Below are positions 30,048 through 38,427 of a stretch of DNA of 38,639 nucleotides, one piece after another (positions within the stretch are counted from its first letter, which is position 1; each line of letters opens with the position of its first letter). The DNA is taken from IMG/VR virus record IMGVR_UViG_3300025154_000239, positions 1-38,639 of that record, one strand, 5' to 3'. The notes beneath the pieces were generated by a model. The model had not been told where the DNA came from and searched no databases. It saw only the letters and a list, made by a program, of their open reading frames with translations. A program made the position numbers and the translations under genes. This DNA comes from a virus.

Positions 30048-30078
30048 TTGTCTAATCAACCAAAATATGTTGTACAAT
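30048..30078 (+). promoter_or_regulatory. Rightward promoter candidate of the divergent region
   Basis: TTGTCT (30048-30053), 19 nt, TACAAT (30073-30078), followed by the first rightward gene at 30119 with AAAGGAG. The spacer is longer than ideal. It would transcribe the membrane-protein, terminase and portal block. Confidence 0.5.
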
Positions 30079-30118
30079 AATAAGTAATGGTTCCCGTTCG
30101 TTACAAAGGAGATATAAA

Positions 30119-30535
30119 ATGATCGAAAATTTGATAGCTGTGTTTGCTGTTTTGCTTACCATCTCGTTTGCGGCTGAAAGGCTCATTGAAGTCTTCAAGC
30201 CCCTGTTCGAGAAGATCACATCCCCCACCTGGCAAGGTTCAACTAAATTACTATCAGCAATCCTGATCGGCACAGCCTGCGCCTTCCTGCTGCAATTCAA
30301 CCTGTTCTTAAAATTGGGCGTGAGCGTGGCGGACATTGTTGGTTACCTATTTGCCGGACTGATAGCATCCACTGGCAGCACGACCATAAACCGGTTACTT
30401 GAATGGCTGAAGACCTTACGGAATGACACAACCACAACTGTAACAAAGACCGTCGAGCTGCCCAAAGGTAACTCCGTGGTGGTCGTAGCTGAGACATCCA
30501 GCCAGAGCGCAAAAGATCCAATTGCAGTCGGATAG
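30119..30535 (+). CDS. Multi-span membrane protein, possible holin-like
   Basis: The protein has 138 aa. Hydrophobic segments lie at about residues 5-20 (IAVFAVLLTISFAA), 45-65 (LSAILIGTACAFLLQF) and 68-90 (GVSVADIVGYLFAGLIASTG), followed by a Thr-rich, soluble tail. AAAGGAG and ATG are well placed. It is the first gene of the rightward operon. A holin function is suggested by topology only; the endolysin is far away on the other strand. Confidence 0.6.
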   Translation: MIENLIAVFAVLLTISFAAERLIEVFKPLFEKITSPTWQGSTKLLSAILIGTACAFLLQFNLFLKLGVSVADIVGYLFAGLIASTGSTTINRLLEWLKTLRNDTTTTVTKTVELPKGNSVVVVAETSSQSAKDPIAVG

Positions 30536-30541
30536 CCTGAA

Positions 30542-30826
30542 ATGGCAAACCCGATCACATCGCCGATACTGTACGGTATCTCCATCGCGGCGCTTATCTA
30601 CATGATCCTGACGTACAGGGTCAGCCGCCGGAGAGTGTGTAAGTTACTGGCCACAGTCTGTATAGCACATATTGTTTTGTTCTACACGTATTTTCTTTTC
30701 CTTGGGGGGTATCCGATCATCACCCCTGCCATCAACGGCTGGTCATCCGGCATCCGCGTCCATTCGATACTCACATTTATCCTGATGACAACCAACTTTA
30801 CCGCAAAGGTGAATCGATATGGATAA
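30542..30826 (+). CDS. Small membrane protein with about three spans
   Basis: The protein has 94 aa. Hydrophobic spans occur near 8-24, 37-56 and 72-88 (ISIAALIYMILTY, VCIAHIVLFYTYFLFLGG, ILTFILMTTN), separated by a basic loop RVSRRRVC. It overlaps the next gene by 8 nt. Function unknown; it might belong to a lysis or membrane-remodelling module. Confidence 0.6.
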   Translation: MANPITSPILYGISIAALIYMILTYRVSRRRVCKLLATVCIAHIVLFYTYFLFLGGYPIITPAINGWSSGIRVHSILTFILMTTNFTAKVNRYG

Positions 30827-31172
30827 TCTAACCACAATGATCCTGACCATTCTCGGCAGCGGTCTCCTGTCCACCATAATTGTCGTGTGGGGCAACCGCC
30901 ATGTGACTGCCTCCAGTGCGGCTGAGAACATAACCAAAGCCGCCAATACCCTGATCGAGCCGCTCGGGTTACGGATAACAGAACTGGTTGGCAAGGTACA
31001 AATCCAGCAAGACACCATAGCCAGACTTGAAGGCAAAATCAAGCAGCTGGACAAAATCAATGAACGTTGGGAGTGTGAAAATCAGGAACTGCGCGAGCGC
31101 GTGAAATATCTGGAAGATATTATCTCCAGCAATGGGCTGGCGCACTTGTTGAAACAGAAAGCAGGAAGATGA
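30819..31172 (+). CDS. Membrane-anchored coiled-coil protein
   Basis: The protein has 117 aa: one N-terminal hydrophobic helix (ILTILGSGLLSTIIVVWG), then a long coiled coil from about residue 45 (IQQDTIARLEGKIKQLDKIN, ENQELRERVKYLEDII). The topology resembles i-spanin-like proteins, but no lipoprotein partner is visible. It overlaps the next gene by four bases. Confidence 0.6.
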   Translation: MDNLTTMILTILGSGLLSTIIVVWGNRHVTASSAAENITKAANTLIEPLGLRITELVGKVQIQQDTIARLEGKIKQLDKINERWECENQELRERVKYLEDIISSNGLAHLLKQKAGR

Positions 31173-31468
31173 CAGCAAGTAATAAGCCTATCCATTTTAC
31201 CGGACAGGTTATCAAGGTTGAAACCATGTCTGACGGCGGGATAAGATTGACGTTGGACATGGGAGAGAAAGACATCGAGGCTGCGGCTGCAATGATGCAA
31301 GCCAAAAGAATGAATATGCTGGTGGAACTTGCGGCGTTATTTGTGAACGTTACACCAATTCAGATACAAGCGAAAGAGGATAATGTCAGACCAAAAACAA
31401 GATACTCCCCCTACGCCAAAAGCGAAGAAACCAAAGGCAAAAAAGTCAAAGGTAAAAGCAAAGGATAA
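31169..31468 (+). CDS. Small phage protein overlapping the small terminase gene
   Basis: The protein has 99 aa. A strand-rich N-terminal part (HFTGQVIKVETMSDGGIRLT) is followed by a helix of Ala/Met residues and a Lys-rich tail. It ends 86 nt inside the small terminase gene in another frame. That shared stretch is Lys-rich in both frames, so the overlap is probably real rather than a wrong start. Confidence 0.6.
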   Translation: MTASNKPIHFTGQVIKVETMSDGGIRLTLDMGEKDIEAAAAMMQAKRMNMLVELAALFVNVTPIQIQAKEDNVRPKTRYSPYAKSEETKGKKVKGKSKG

Positions 31469-32015
31469 GGGTATCCTTACTTTGAAGCAACAAGCCTTCG
31501 TCGATGCGTACTTTGGAAATGGTATGAACGCAACCATGGCGTATATGGATTTGCATCCAACATCAGGATATAACGCTGCCAGATCTTCAGCTTCGACCGC
31601 TCTAACAAACCCTAACATAGCCGCTGCCATAACCAAACGCCTGAAAGAAAAGGCCATGGGAGTGGATGAACTGATCGCGCGCTATGGAGAGATGGCCAGG
31701 GCAGACACGCTGCCATTTATTCGAGTAACAGATGAAGGTTTCGTGTACTTCAACTTCAACGATCCACGCGCCAAAGCACATATGTACCTGGTCAAAGAGA
31801 TCGAGAGTAAGCGCACCCGCAGGATGGAAGGATCGGGAGAGTATAAAGAAGAATGGGAGGATGAGTGGGTCAAGGTCAAATTGCACGATGCGCAACACGC
31901 CATGGATCAGATTGGCAAGATGCACAGCCTATTTATTGACCGGACAGATTTCACCAGTATGGGTGAAAAGATAAACGTCATGGTATATATGCCGGATAAT
32001 GGGCGCGACAAATGA
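31383..32015 (+). CDS. terS: Terminase small subunit
   Basis: The protein has 210 aa. After a Lys/Pro-rich N-terminal tail comes LTLKQQAFVDAYFGNG ... NATMAYMDLHPTSGYNAARS and NPNIAAAITKRL, the helix-turn-helix region of Terminase_2-type small subunits, then a helical and a C-terminal segment. It recognises the packaging site and stimulates the large subunit. It overlaps the upstream gene by 86 nt and the large subunit by four (ATGA). Confidence 0.85.
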   Translation: MSDQKQDTPPTPKAKKPKAKKSKVKAKDKGILTLKQQAFVDAYFGNGMNATMAYMDLHPTSGYNAARSSASTALTNPNIAAAITKRLKEKAMGVDELIARYGEMARADTLPFIRVTDEGFVYFNFNDPRAKAHMYLVKEIESKRTRRMEGSGEYKEEWEDEWVKVKLHDAQHAMDQIGKMHSLFIDRTDFTSMGEKINVMVYMPDNGRDK

Positions 32016-33358
32016 CAGACATCAGACCGCAGCCGCGCCAAGAAACCTTTTTATCCTCCCCAGCTGATATTGCTATTTTCGGAGGGTCGGCTGGCGGTGG
32101 AAAGACATGGGCATTATTGCTTGAACCATTGAGACACATAAACAATAAAGATTTTGGGGCAGTAATATTCCGGCGCACCATACCAGAGATCACCCACGAG
32201 GGCGCATTGTGGGATGAAGCAAAAAAGATATACCCATTGCTCAACGCAGATCCAAACGAGACAGCACGCCAATTCAAATTTCCTGGCGGGGCAAAGATCA
32301 CTTTCTCGCACATGCAGCGCGAGGATGACAAAGAGAGCTGGAAGTCATCCCAAATACCGTTGATCGAGTTTGACCAACTTGAGACATTTACAGCCTCGCA
32401 GTTCTTTTACATGCTATCTCGTAACCGTTCCATGTGTGGTGTGCGCCCATACATCAGAGCATCCGCAAACCCAGAGCCAGGCTGGTTGGCTGATTTTTTG
32501 AAGTGGTGGATTGGAGAAGATGGATATGCCATTCAGGAGCGATCCGGCGTGATACGTTGGATGGTGCGCGAGCATGACCGTATTTATTGGGCAGACGATG
32601 CAGAGAGTTTGCAGTCTGAACACCCAAACAGTACCCCCAAAAGTGTTACCTTTATTTTATCCACCGTGTATGACAATCAGACATTGTTGGATGCTGATCC
32701 AGGTTATCTCGCAAATCTACAGGCACTGGATAACATCGAGCGACAGCGTTTACTCGGTGATGGTAAGCGCGGTGGAAACTGGTTGATAAAACCGGCGGCG
32801 GGGAAACTATTTAATAAGGCGTGGTTTGAAATTGTTGATGCGGTTCCAGCGGGGGGGCGTGAGGTTCGTTTCTGGGATCTGGCAGCCACAGAAAAGAAAA
32901 CAAAATCACATGATCCAGATTTTACAGCATCCTGCAAGGGTAAGATACTGGACAAAATCACTTATATTTTAGATGCAACCGCCGAACAAATTGATCCGGC
33001 GCGGACTGACACAGACATGAAAAATACAGCCGGTCAAGACGGTAAAAACGTTGCGATCTGTTTTGAGATGGAGGGCGGAGCCAGTGGAAAACGGGACGCA
33101 AACTATATTGTGAAAATGCTGGCTGGGTATGATGTTCATGGCGTCTCACCGCAAGGTGACAAAATCACCCGCGCCAAACCTCTTGCATCTCAGGCGTTGG
33201 CTGGAAATGTAAAACTATTGCGGGGGGAGTGGAATGAGCGCTGGCTAAACCACATGCACGGACAACCAGACTTGCCGCATGATGATGAGATGGATGCGGC
33301 CAGTGGGATGTATAATGAGTTATCAGAGGAAGTTTTTGAGATCCTATTTGGAGCGTAA
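32012..33358 (+). CDS. terL: Terminase large subunit
   Basis: The protein has 448 aa. The Walker A motif is GGSAGGGKT (G24-T32), the Walker B region is PLIEFDQLETF (about residues 115-125), and the C-terminal RNase-H-like nuclease begins at EVRFWDLAAT with its first acidic residue (about 287). It is the ATP-driven motor and nuclease that packages DNA into the procapsid. The stop is two bases before the portal start. Confidence 0.93.
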   Translation: MTDIRPQPRQETFLSSPADIAIFGGSAGGGKTWALLLEPLRHINNKDFGAVIFRRTIPEITHEGALWDEAKKIYPLLNADPNETARQFKFPGGAKITFSHMQREDDKESWKSSQIPLIEFDQLETFTASQFFYMLSRNRSMCGVRPYIRASANPEPGWLADFLKWWIGEDGYAIQERSGVIRWMVREHDRIYWADDAESLQSEHPNSTPKSVTFILSTVYDNQTLLDADPGYLANLQALDNIERQRLLGDGKRGGNWLIKPAAGKLFNKAWFEIVDAVPAGGREVRFWDLAATEKKTKSHDPDFTASCKGKILDKITYILDATAEQIDPARTDTDMKNTAGQDGKNVAICFEMEGGASGKRDANYIVKMLAGYDVHGVSPQGDKITRAKPLASQALAGNVKLLRGEWNERWLNHMHGQPDLPHDDEMDAASGMYNELSEEVFEILFGA

Positions 33359-33360
33359 AC

Positions 33361-34998
33361 ATGGCGAAATTATATAGCGAGATTATCAAAGCGATCACCC
33401 ACATCCCGTCCTGGGCGTCATCCGAGGATGATTACGGGGACAAGATCAAGACTACCCAGGCGTCGTACAAGCTGGTCCCGCTGGTCTATCGCTCCATCCG
33501 CTTGCGCTGCGACGCTATTTCAAGCGTGCCGGTCAGAGTTTACAACCAGTCTGATGCCCTGGTGGATTGGCCGTTCGTGCTCTCCCCCTCCCGCTTCCTG
33601 CGTCTGACCGAGGCATCCAAACTGCTGTACGGCGCTGCGTTCTGGCTGAAATTACCGAACCCGTACCGACCCAAGACACTGGATTTTATCAATCCATTCA
33701 CGATGAACCAGCCCAAGTTATTGGCAGACGGAAGCTTGCAATTCAGCCAGACCATTAACGGTGCGGTCGTGGCAACCTGGAAGCAAGATGACATCGTTTA
33801 CGTCAAGGACTTTTTCAACCCTGAGGATGACATTGGACCGGGTGTAAGCGCTGCCGGTGTAGCGTTGGCGGATAGCGGATTGTTGCATTATATGTCCAGG
33901 TTCTCGAGCAAGTTCTTTGAGAGCGGAGCCATGCCGCTGACCATCGTTGCCATTGACGGGACGATCGATGAGCCGGAGCGCAAAAGGGTGGAGAACTTTT
34001 TCAAGCGCAATATGACCGGCATATCCAACGCTTGGCGGGTGTTGGCGATGCGGATGCGGGGAACCATGAAGCCGGAAGTCATCACCCCCAAAATATCTGA
34101 CATGGCGATGGATAGTAACTACAATATTGCCGCCAAGAATATCGAATACGCATTTGGGATCCCTGAAGGGATGCTGCGATCCGAGAGCAACCGCGCCAGT
34201 GCCGAGGAACATCGCAAGTCATTCTGGCAGGATACCGTCAGACCATCCGGTCAGGGAACAGAGGACATTGCTAACGAACAGTTATTCTCCCTCATGGGTT
34301 TGCGGGTCGAGCTGGCATTTGAAGATCTGGACGTATTTCAGGCAGATGAAGCCGCGCGGGCTGGCAGTCTCAAGAGCCTGGTGGATGCGGGCGTGCCTCT
34401 ACTCATGGCGATGGAGCAGTTGGGCTATGACCTGGACGATGATCAGATAGCAGAATTGAGCAAGAAGCCTGCGCCCGCACCCGTGTCCGTGCCGACTGAC
34501 AACAGCCAGAGCGACGCGGATCAAGACCTGGCAAAATGGGAGCGCATGGCGATCTCACGCGTGCGTGCGGGCAAGACTATCCGGGACTTCACCAGCGACT
34601 GCATCCCTGATGAATTACACGCCGGAATTTCTGAGGCATTGCAGGACGCCAAGAGCGAGGCGGACGTCAAACGCATATTTGCGGACAAACCCGAGGGGAA
34701 GCCAGACAACAAGGCGGAGGCGATACTCAAGGCGATTGAGCTGGAGGTCGCAGCCTTGCAGAAGACCAGCCAGACAGCACAACCTATCAATGTCACGGTA
34801 CACAATCATCCCGGCGAAACTCCTGTCGTGAATATCACTCAGGAGGCGCAAAAGGCACAGGAGCCGCCAAACGTGACGGTCGTGGTGGAGCCAACACCCG
34901 TGACCATCAAGAATGACATCAAAGTTACTGGCAACGAGCCAGACGAAACGGATGCGGTGCTGAAAGTCATCAGGAAACTTTCCAATGGCAAAGAGTAA
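33361..34998 (+). CDS. HK97-family portal protein (complete copy)
   Basis: The protein has 545 aa. N-terminal landmarks are YKLVPLVYRSIRLRCDAISS and SKLLYGAAFWLK; the central wing/stem region includes DFFNPEDDIGPGVSAAGVAL and IPEGMLRSESNRASAEEHRK; the C-terminal part carries extra Val/Thr-rich segments (NVTVVVEPTPVTIKNDIKVT). It is the copy to compare with 2-1075. It overlaps the fibre gene by 14 nt. The C-terminal extension absent in the other copy may interact with the different downstream fibre. Confidence 0.93.
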   Translation: MAKLYSEIIKAITHIPSWASSEDDYGDKIKTTQASYKLVPLVYRSIRLRCDAISSVPVRVYNQSDALVDWPFVLSPSRFLRLTEASKLLYGAAFWLKLPNPYRPKTLDFINPFTMNQPKLLADGSLQFSQTINGAVVATWKQDDIVYVKDFFNPEDDIGPGVSAAGVALADSGLLHYMSRFSSKFFESGAMPLTIVAIDGTIDEPERKRVENFFKRNMTGISNAWRVLAMRMRGTMKPEVITPKISDMAMDSNYNIAAKNIEYAFGIPEGMLRSESNRASAEEHRKSFWQDTVRPSGQGTEDIANEQLFSLMGLRVELAFEDLDVFQADEAARAGSLKSLVDAGVPLLMAMEQLGYDLDDDQIAELSKKPAPAPVSVPTDNSQSDADQDLAKWERMAISRVRAGKTIRDFTSDCIPDELHAGISEALQDAKSEADVKRIFADKPEGKPDNKAEAILKAIELEVAALQKTSQTAQPINVTVHNHPGETPVVNITQEAQKAQEPPNVTVVVEPTPVTIKNDIKVTGNEPDETDAVLKVIRKLSNGKE

Positions 34999-37471
34999 CA
35001 AACAATTGCTTCTGGACGTCATAGCGTATGCCGAGAAGCGGGGTATCCGCATCCCGTCTGATGTCGTGCGCAGGTTGTCCAATCAAGACGCGGCTGCCAT
35101 GATTTCCAGCATAAAGATACCGGCTATATTGCCGGAGGACTTGCCGATCTACACGTTGGACACTCCGGGCGCGGTGCCGGCCCCGAAGAAAAAATACCTT
35201 GTGCTGACATCAGACGGTTGGCAGGTGCCACAAATAACAAGGAGCGGTGGCGGCGGTTCCAGCAGGAGCAGCGGCGGGATAACCGAGGCGCCTGTAGACG
35301 GCAATGCGTACTCACGGAAAAATGCAGGCTGGGAAGTGGCTGCTGGAGGCGGTGACGTGGTTGGACCCGCTTCGGCAGTAGGCAACAACTTTGCATCGTT
35401 CAACCTTACGACCGGCAAGTTAATCAAGGATAGTGGTTCTAAGTCCTCTGACTTCGCAACAGCAGCACACGGACACGCCGGCAGCGCAATAACCAATACT
35501 CCTGCGGGTGGAATAATCGCAACAGACGTACAGGCAGCAATCAACGAACTGGACACAGACAAAACGACATTGGCGGCGGTCAAAGCGGATGCGGACGTGG
35601 CTTCTGCAATCTCACTCAAACATGCGACTGGCGGAGATACTGCTTTAGGCGCGGTTGGAGTTAAAAATCCACCGATTGACGCTGACAAAGCTATTTATAG
35701 AGATAGCACAGCCTCGGATGCTCTAGTAACCTCCACATGGACACAAATCAAGGCTTTTCTAAAGACTTATTTTGACGGTGTTTATGCCGCCGTGTTGGGG
35801 GCTGACGATAATTATGTGACCGATGCAGAGAAGGTTGTGATCGGAAATACATCGAACACGAACTCGGGGGATAATGCGGCAAATACTTCGATAGCTGCGA
35901 CCAAACTGGATGACTTCGCAACCCCAGACGCTAACACAGATTTAAATGCTAATACGACCAATCACGGGTTATTGTTACAGGCAACCGCGCCAGCAGCGGG
36001 ATTGATGAATTTTGTTGGACTGACAAATGCTGAAACAGCCTATACCAACAAGCCCCTGTTTGATACGACCAACCCTGAGGCTCTCGGAGTTGCCGCACCA
36101 GGTTCTTCCCTGATAGCCGCAAGGCGCGACCATGTGCATACCGCACCCGCAGGTGGTGGGGATGTAATCGCACCCGCAACCAACACAGACAACTTCATTC
36201 CCCAATGGAACGGGGCAAACTCCAAGACATTGAAGGACGGGCTTGAGTTAGTAACGACTGTGGACGCGACTGGTTCTGATGTGAAGATAGCAACAGAGCA
36301 GGCGGTGAGGGAGGCGTTGACGGCACTGGGAACAACTAACGGGTGGATAGCCGCTTCGGGAACATGGACTCCGCGAAGTCAAGCGTATACGAATGACCCC
36401 GCAGCAGGGGCAAACATATCTCTCGAAATGACCGATACGTCAGGTTTCGCAGTTGGGGATGTAGTAAAAGTATCTTCATCTGCGGGCGTGGAAAATGCGC
36501 TCATCACAGTTGTAACGACTAACACGTCAATAACAGTTGCTTATTTAGTAAACAACCACACAACGACAACACCTGTGGTCAAGTTGGCGGATACTCTTTA
36601 TGTCGAGCGTGCTTATACAGGCGATCCCGCTGCAGGGAATAACATTGAATTGGCTATGGCTGATACGTCAGGTTTTACGGTCGGAGATTTGGTAGAGGTA
36701 TCCTCAAGTGCGGGTAGAGAGAACGCAACAATAACGGTTGTCCACGCAAACACACACTTGACCGTAAACACATTGGCTCTTAACCATACCACAACCTCGC
36801 CGATGGTCAAGCAGGTGGTACAGAATACGTTTATCGTTGATACTTCGGGAGATTTGAGCGGTATTCTTTATGTTGGAATGAGGATAAAATTTACAGACAC
36901 TACTGAAAAATGTTTTATACTTCACGCAATAGCGACCACAAGATTAACCCTATACGGCGGTACGGACTATTCGGTTGTTTCAACGGCGGCGGTCACAAGT
37001 CCTAATTATTCGATGGTAAAAGCACCATACGGGTTCCCGATTAGTCCAGACAAATGGACTTTTACAATGAAAGACTCGGTATCTCGGGTGCAGACAACGC
37101 CAACCGCATCAACATGGTATAACCCAGGAGGGTTAGTTGTAAATTTTCCAATAGGGTGTTGGGCGATTTATTATAAAGCTCTTTCTTATATATTAGCAAA
37201 TGGCGACTTTGCTACCGCCGCATCCTGTCCTATTTATGTAACCTTATCAACTGCTAATAATTCTGCTAGTGATGTTGAATTTACTACAAAGCATTTTGTT
37301 TCAGCGGTTAATCGCCTTAATGCTCTGTTATCTACAGAGAAGGTTTTGTCTTTGACTTCCAGAACTAATTATTATATTAATGTTATGACTGACGCACCCA
37401 GTATCAATACCATCGGAGTCAGAAACGACCAAACGACCTTAGTTGTGCGTGCCGTGTGTGCTTACCTATGA
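34985..37471 (+). CDS. Large fibre protein with tandem modules
   Basis: The protein has 828 aa. The N-terminus has LLLDVIAYAEKRGIRIPSD, similar to the N-terminus of the minor head protein, then a Gly/Ser linker. Two GGDV-x-x-PA ... K-x-LKDG-type segments (about residues 118 and 393) are typical of phage fibre shafts. About residues 465-530 and 542-608 form a tandem duplicate (AYTNDPAAGANISLEMTDTS, AYTGDPAAGNNIELAMADTS). The C-terminal 200 residues are strand-rich. It occupies the slot taken by three small genes at the window's left end. Fibre or adhesin function is likely; head attachment is suggested by location. Confidence 0.75.
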   Translation: MAKSNKQLLLDVIAYAEKRGIRIPSDVVRRLSNQDAAAMISSIKIPAILPEDLPIYTLDTPGAVPAPKKKYLVLTSDGWQVPQITRSGGGGSSRSSGGITEAPVDGNAYSRKNAGWEVAAGGGDVVGPASAVGNNFASFNLTTGKLIKDSGSKSSDFATAAHGHAGSAITNTPAGGIIATDVQAAINELDTDKTTLAAVKADADVASAISLKHATGGDTALGAVGVKNPPIDADKAIYRDSTASDALVTSTWTQIKAFLKTYFDGVYAAVLGADDNYVTDAEKVVIGNTSNTNSGDNAANTSIAATKLDDFATPDANTDLNANTTNHGLLLQATAPAAGLMNFVGLTNAETAYTNKPLFDTTNPEALGVAAPGSSLIAARRDHVHTAPAGGGDVIAPATNTDNFIPQWNGANSKTLKDGLELVTTVDATGSDVKIATEQAVREALTALGTTNGWIAASGTWTPRSQAYTNDPAAGANISLEMTDTSGFAVGDVVKVSSSAGVENALITVVTTNTSITVAYLVNNHTTTTPVVKLADTLYVERAYTGDPAAGNNIELAMADTSGFTVGDLVEVSSSAGRENATITVVHANTHLTVNTLALNHTTTSPMVKQVVQNTFIVDTSGDLSGILYVGMRIKFTDTTEKCFILHAIATTRLTLYGGTDYSVVSTAAVTSPNYSMVKAPYGFPISPDKWTFTMKDSVSRVQTTPTASTWYNPGGLVVNFPIGCWAIYYKALSYILANGDFATAASCPIYVTLSTANNSASDVEFTTKHFVSAVNRLNALLSTEKVLSLTSRTNYYINVMTDAPSINTIGVRNDQTTLVVRAVCAYL

Positions 37472-37731
37472 TAACCCTCTTCCTCCTCGCAGAACTACTC
37501 GACATCACAACCACGCTTGTTAACTTGCATATTCCAGGAGTTTACGAGGCTAACCCGTTCATGGCAGGACTTCCTGTTTGGGTGTGGATTACGGTCAAGC
37601 TATCCGTGACGGTTATCATCTGCGTGCTGATGAAACGATTGGACTTCGGAAAGAAGGCGTGGATAATCCCCGCGTTGGCGAGCATCCCTCCGTTGTGGAA
37701 TTTGGGATTGTTTTTGTGTGTGGTGACATAA
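37468..37731 (+). CDS. DUF5658-like membrane protein (late paralog)
   Basis: The protein has 87 aa from ATG 37468, which overlaps the fibre stop (ATGA). There are about three membrane spans. LLAELLDITTTLVNLHIPGV, followed by EANP, is the same family pattern as the early protein at 25687-25980. It takes the position of the 36-aa membrane protein of the left end, just before the minor head gene, suggesting that this slot consistently holds a membrane protein. Confidence 0.7.
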   Translation: MITLFLLAELLDITTTLVNLHIPGVYEANPFMAGLPVWVWITVKLSVTVIICVLMKRLDFGKKAWIIPALASIPPLWNLGLFLCVVT

Positions 37732-38427
37732 ATGATTAATCAAGCCCTGATTGATGCAGTTGAATACCTGGAAAAATGCGGACGCGAGATACCACTCACG
37801 CTCATGGTCTCACTTGTCAGTCTGGGCGTCAAGACGGTGGAGTATTTTCAGGCAACGCTAACCCGCATGGTGCGTAATGTTTACGATGGCGACTTGGGCG
37901 GGGAGTTTGTAAACATCATGCAAGACCTTGTTTTGGGGCAAATCTCGCAGGCTTTTGAGACTGCCTGGACAGATGACGGCAACGAGTTACCTCCGCCTGA
38001 GTACATCAGGGATGCAAGTCAAGAAATGGTGCGCGAGCAATGGTCACACATAGACGACTTTTACCGTGCCATCGTGGATGCGAGAGTAGACCAGACCGGA
38101 GTTGACCCGCTATTGAGCCGTGTCCAATTGTGGGCGAACAGGTACAACGAGGCGTATAACATGGCAGTACACCTGATCGCATTAAATACTGGCGGAAAAG
38201 AGATATGGATTTTAGGACATGCAGAAGAGCATTGTAGCAGCTGTTCGCAGCTCAGCGGCTTGGTGGCTTACGCGTCAGAATGGGAAACCGCACAAGTCAA
38301 TCCACAAGGAAATAATTTGGCTTGTGGTGGGTGGAAATGTCAATGCCGAAGAGAGAAAACAAATAAGCGTAGATCTCCTAATGCGCTATCCAGAATACTT
38401 GACGCTGTTGCAGGTGGTCATCTATGA
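37732..38427 (+). CDS. Minor head / head morphogenesis protein, right copy
   Basis: The protein has 231 aa. It matches the left copy nearly residue for residue up to about 155, including EYLEKCGREIPLTLMVSLVS. The C-terminal Cys region (EEHCSSCSQLSGLVAYASEW, then CGGWKCQC) keeps the metal-binding pattern but differs elsewhere. It abuts the upstream stop and overlaps the following gene by ATGA. Confidence 0.85.
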   Translation: MINQALIDAVEYLEKCGREIPLTLMVSLVSLGVKTVEYFQATLTRMVRNVYDGDLGGEFVNIMQDLVLGQISQAFETAWTDDGNELPPPEYIRDASQEMVREQWSHIDDFYRAIVDARVDQTGVDPLLSRVQLWANRYNEAYNMAVHLIALNTGGKEIWILGHAEEHCSSCSQLSGLVAYASEWETAQVNPQGNNLACGGWKCQCRREKTNKRRSPNALSRILDAVAGGHL

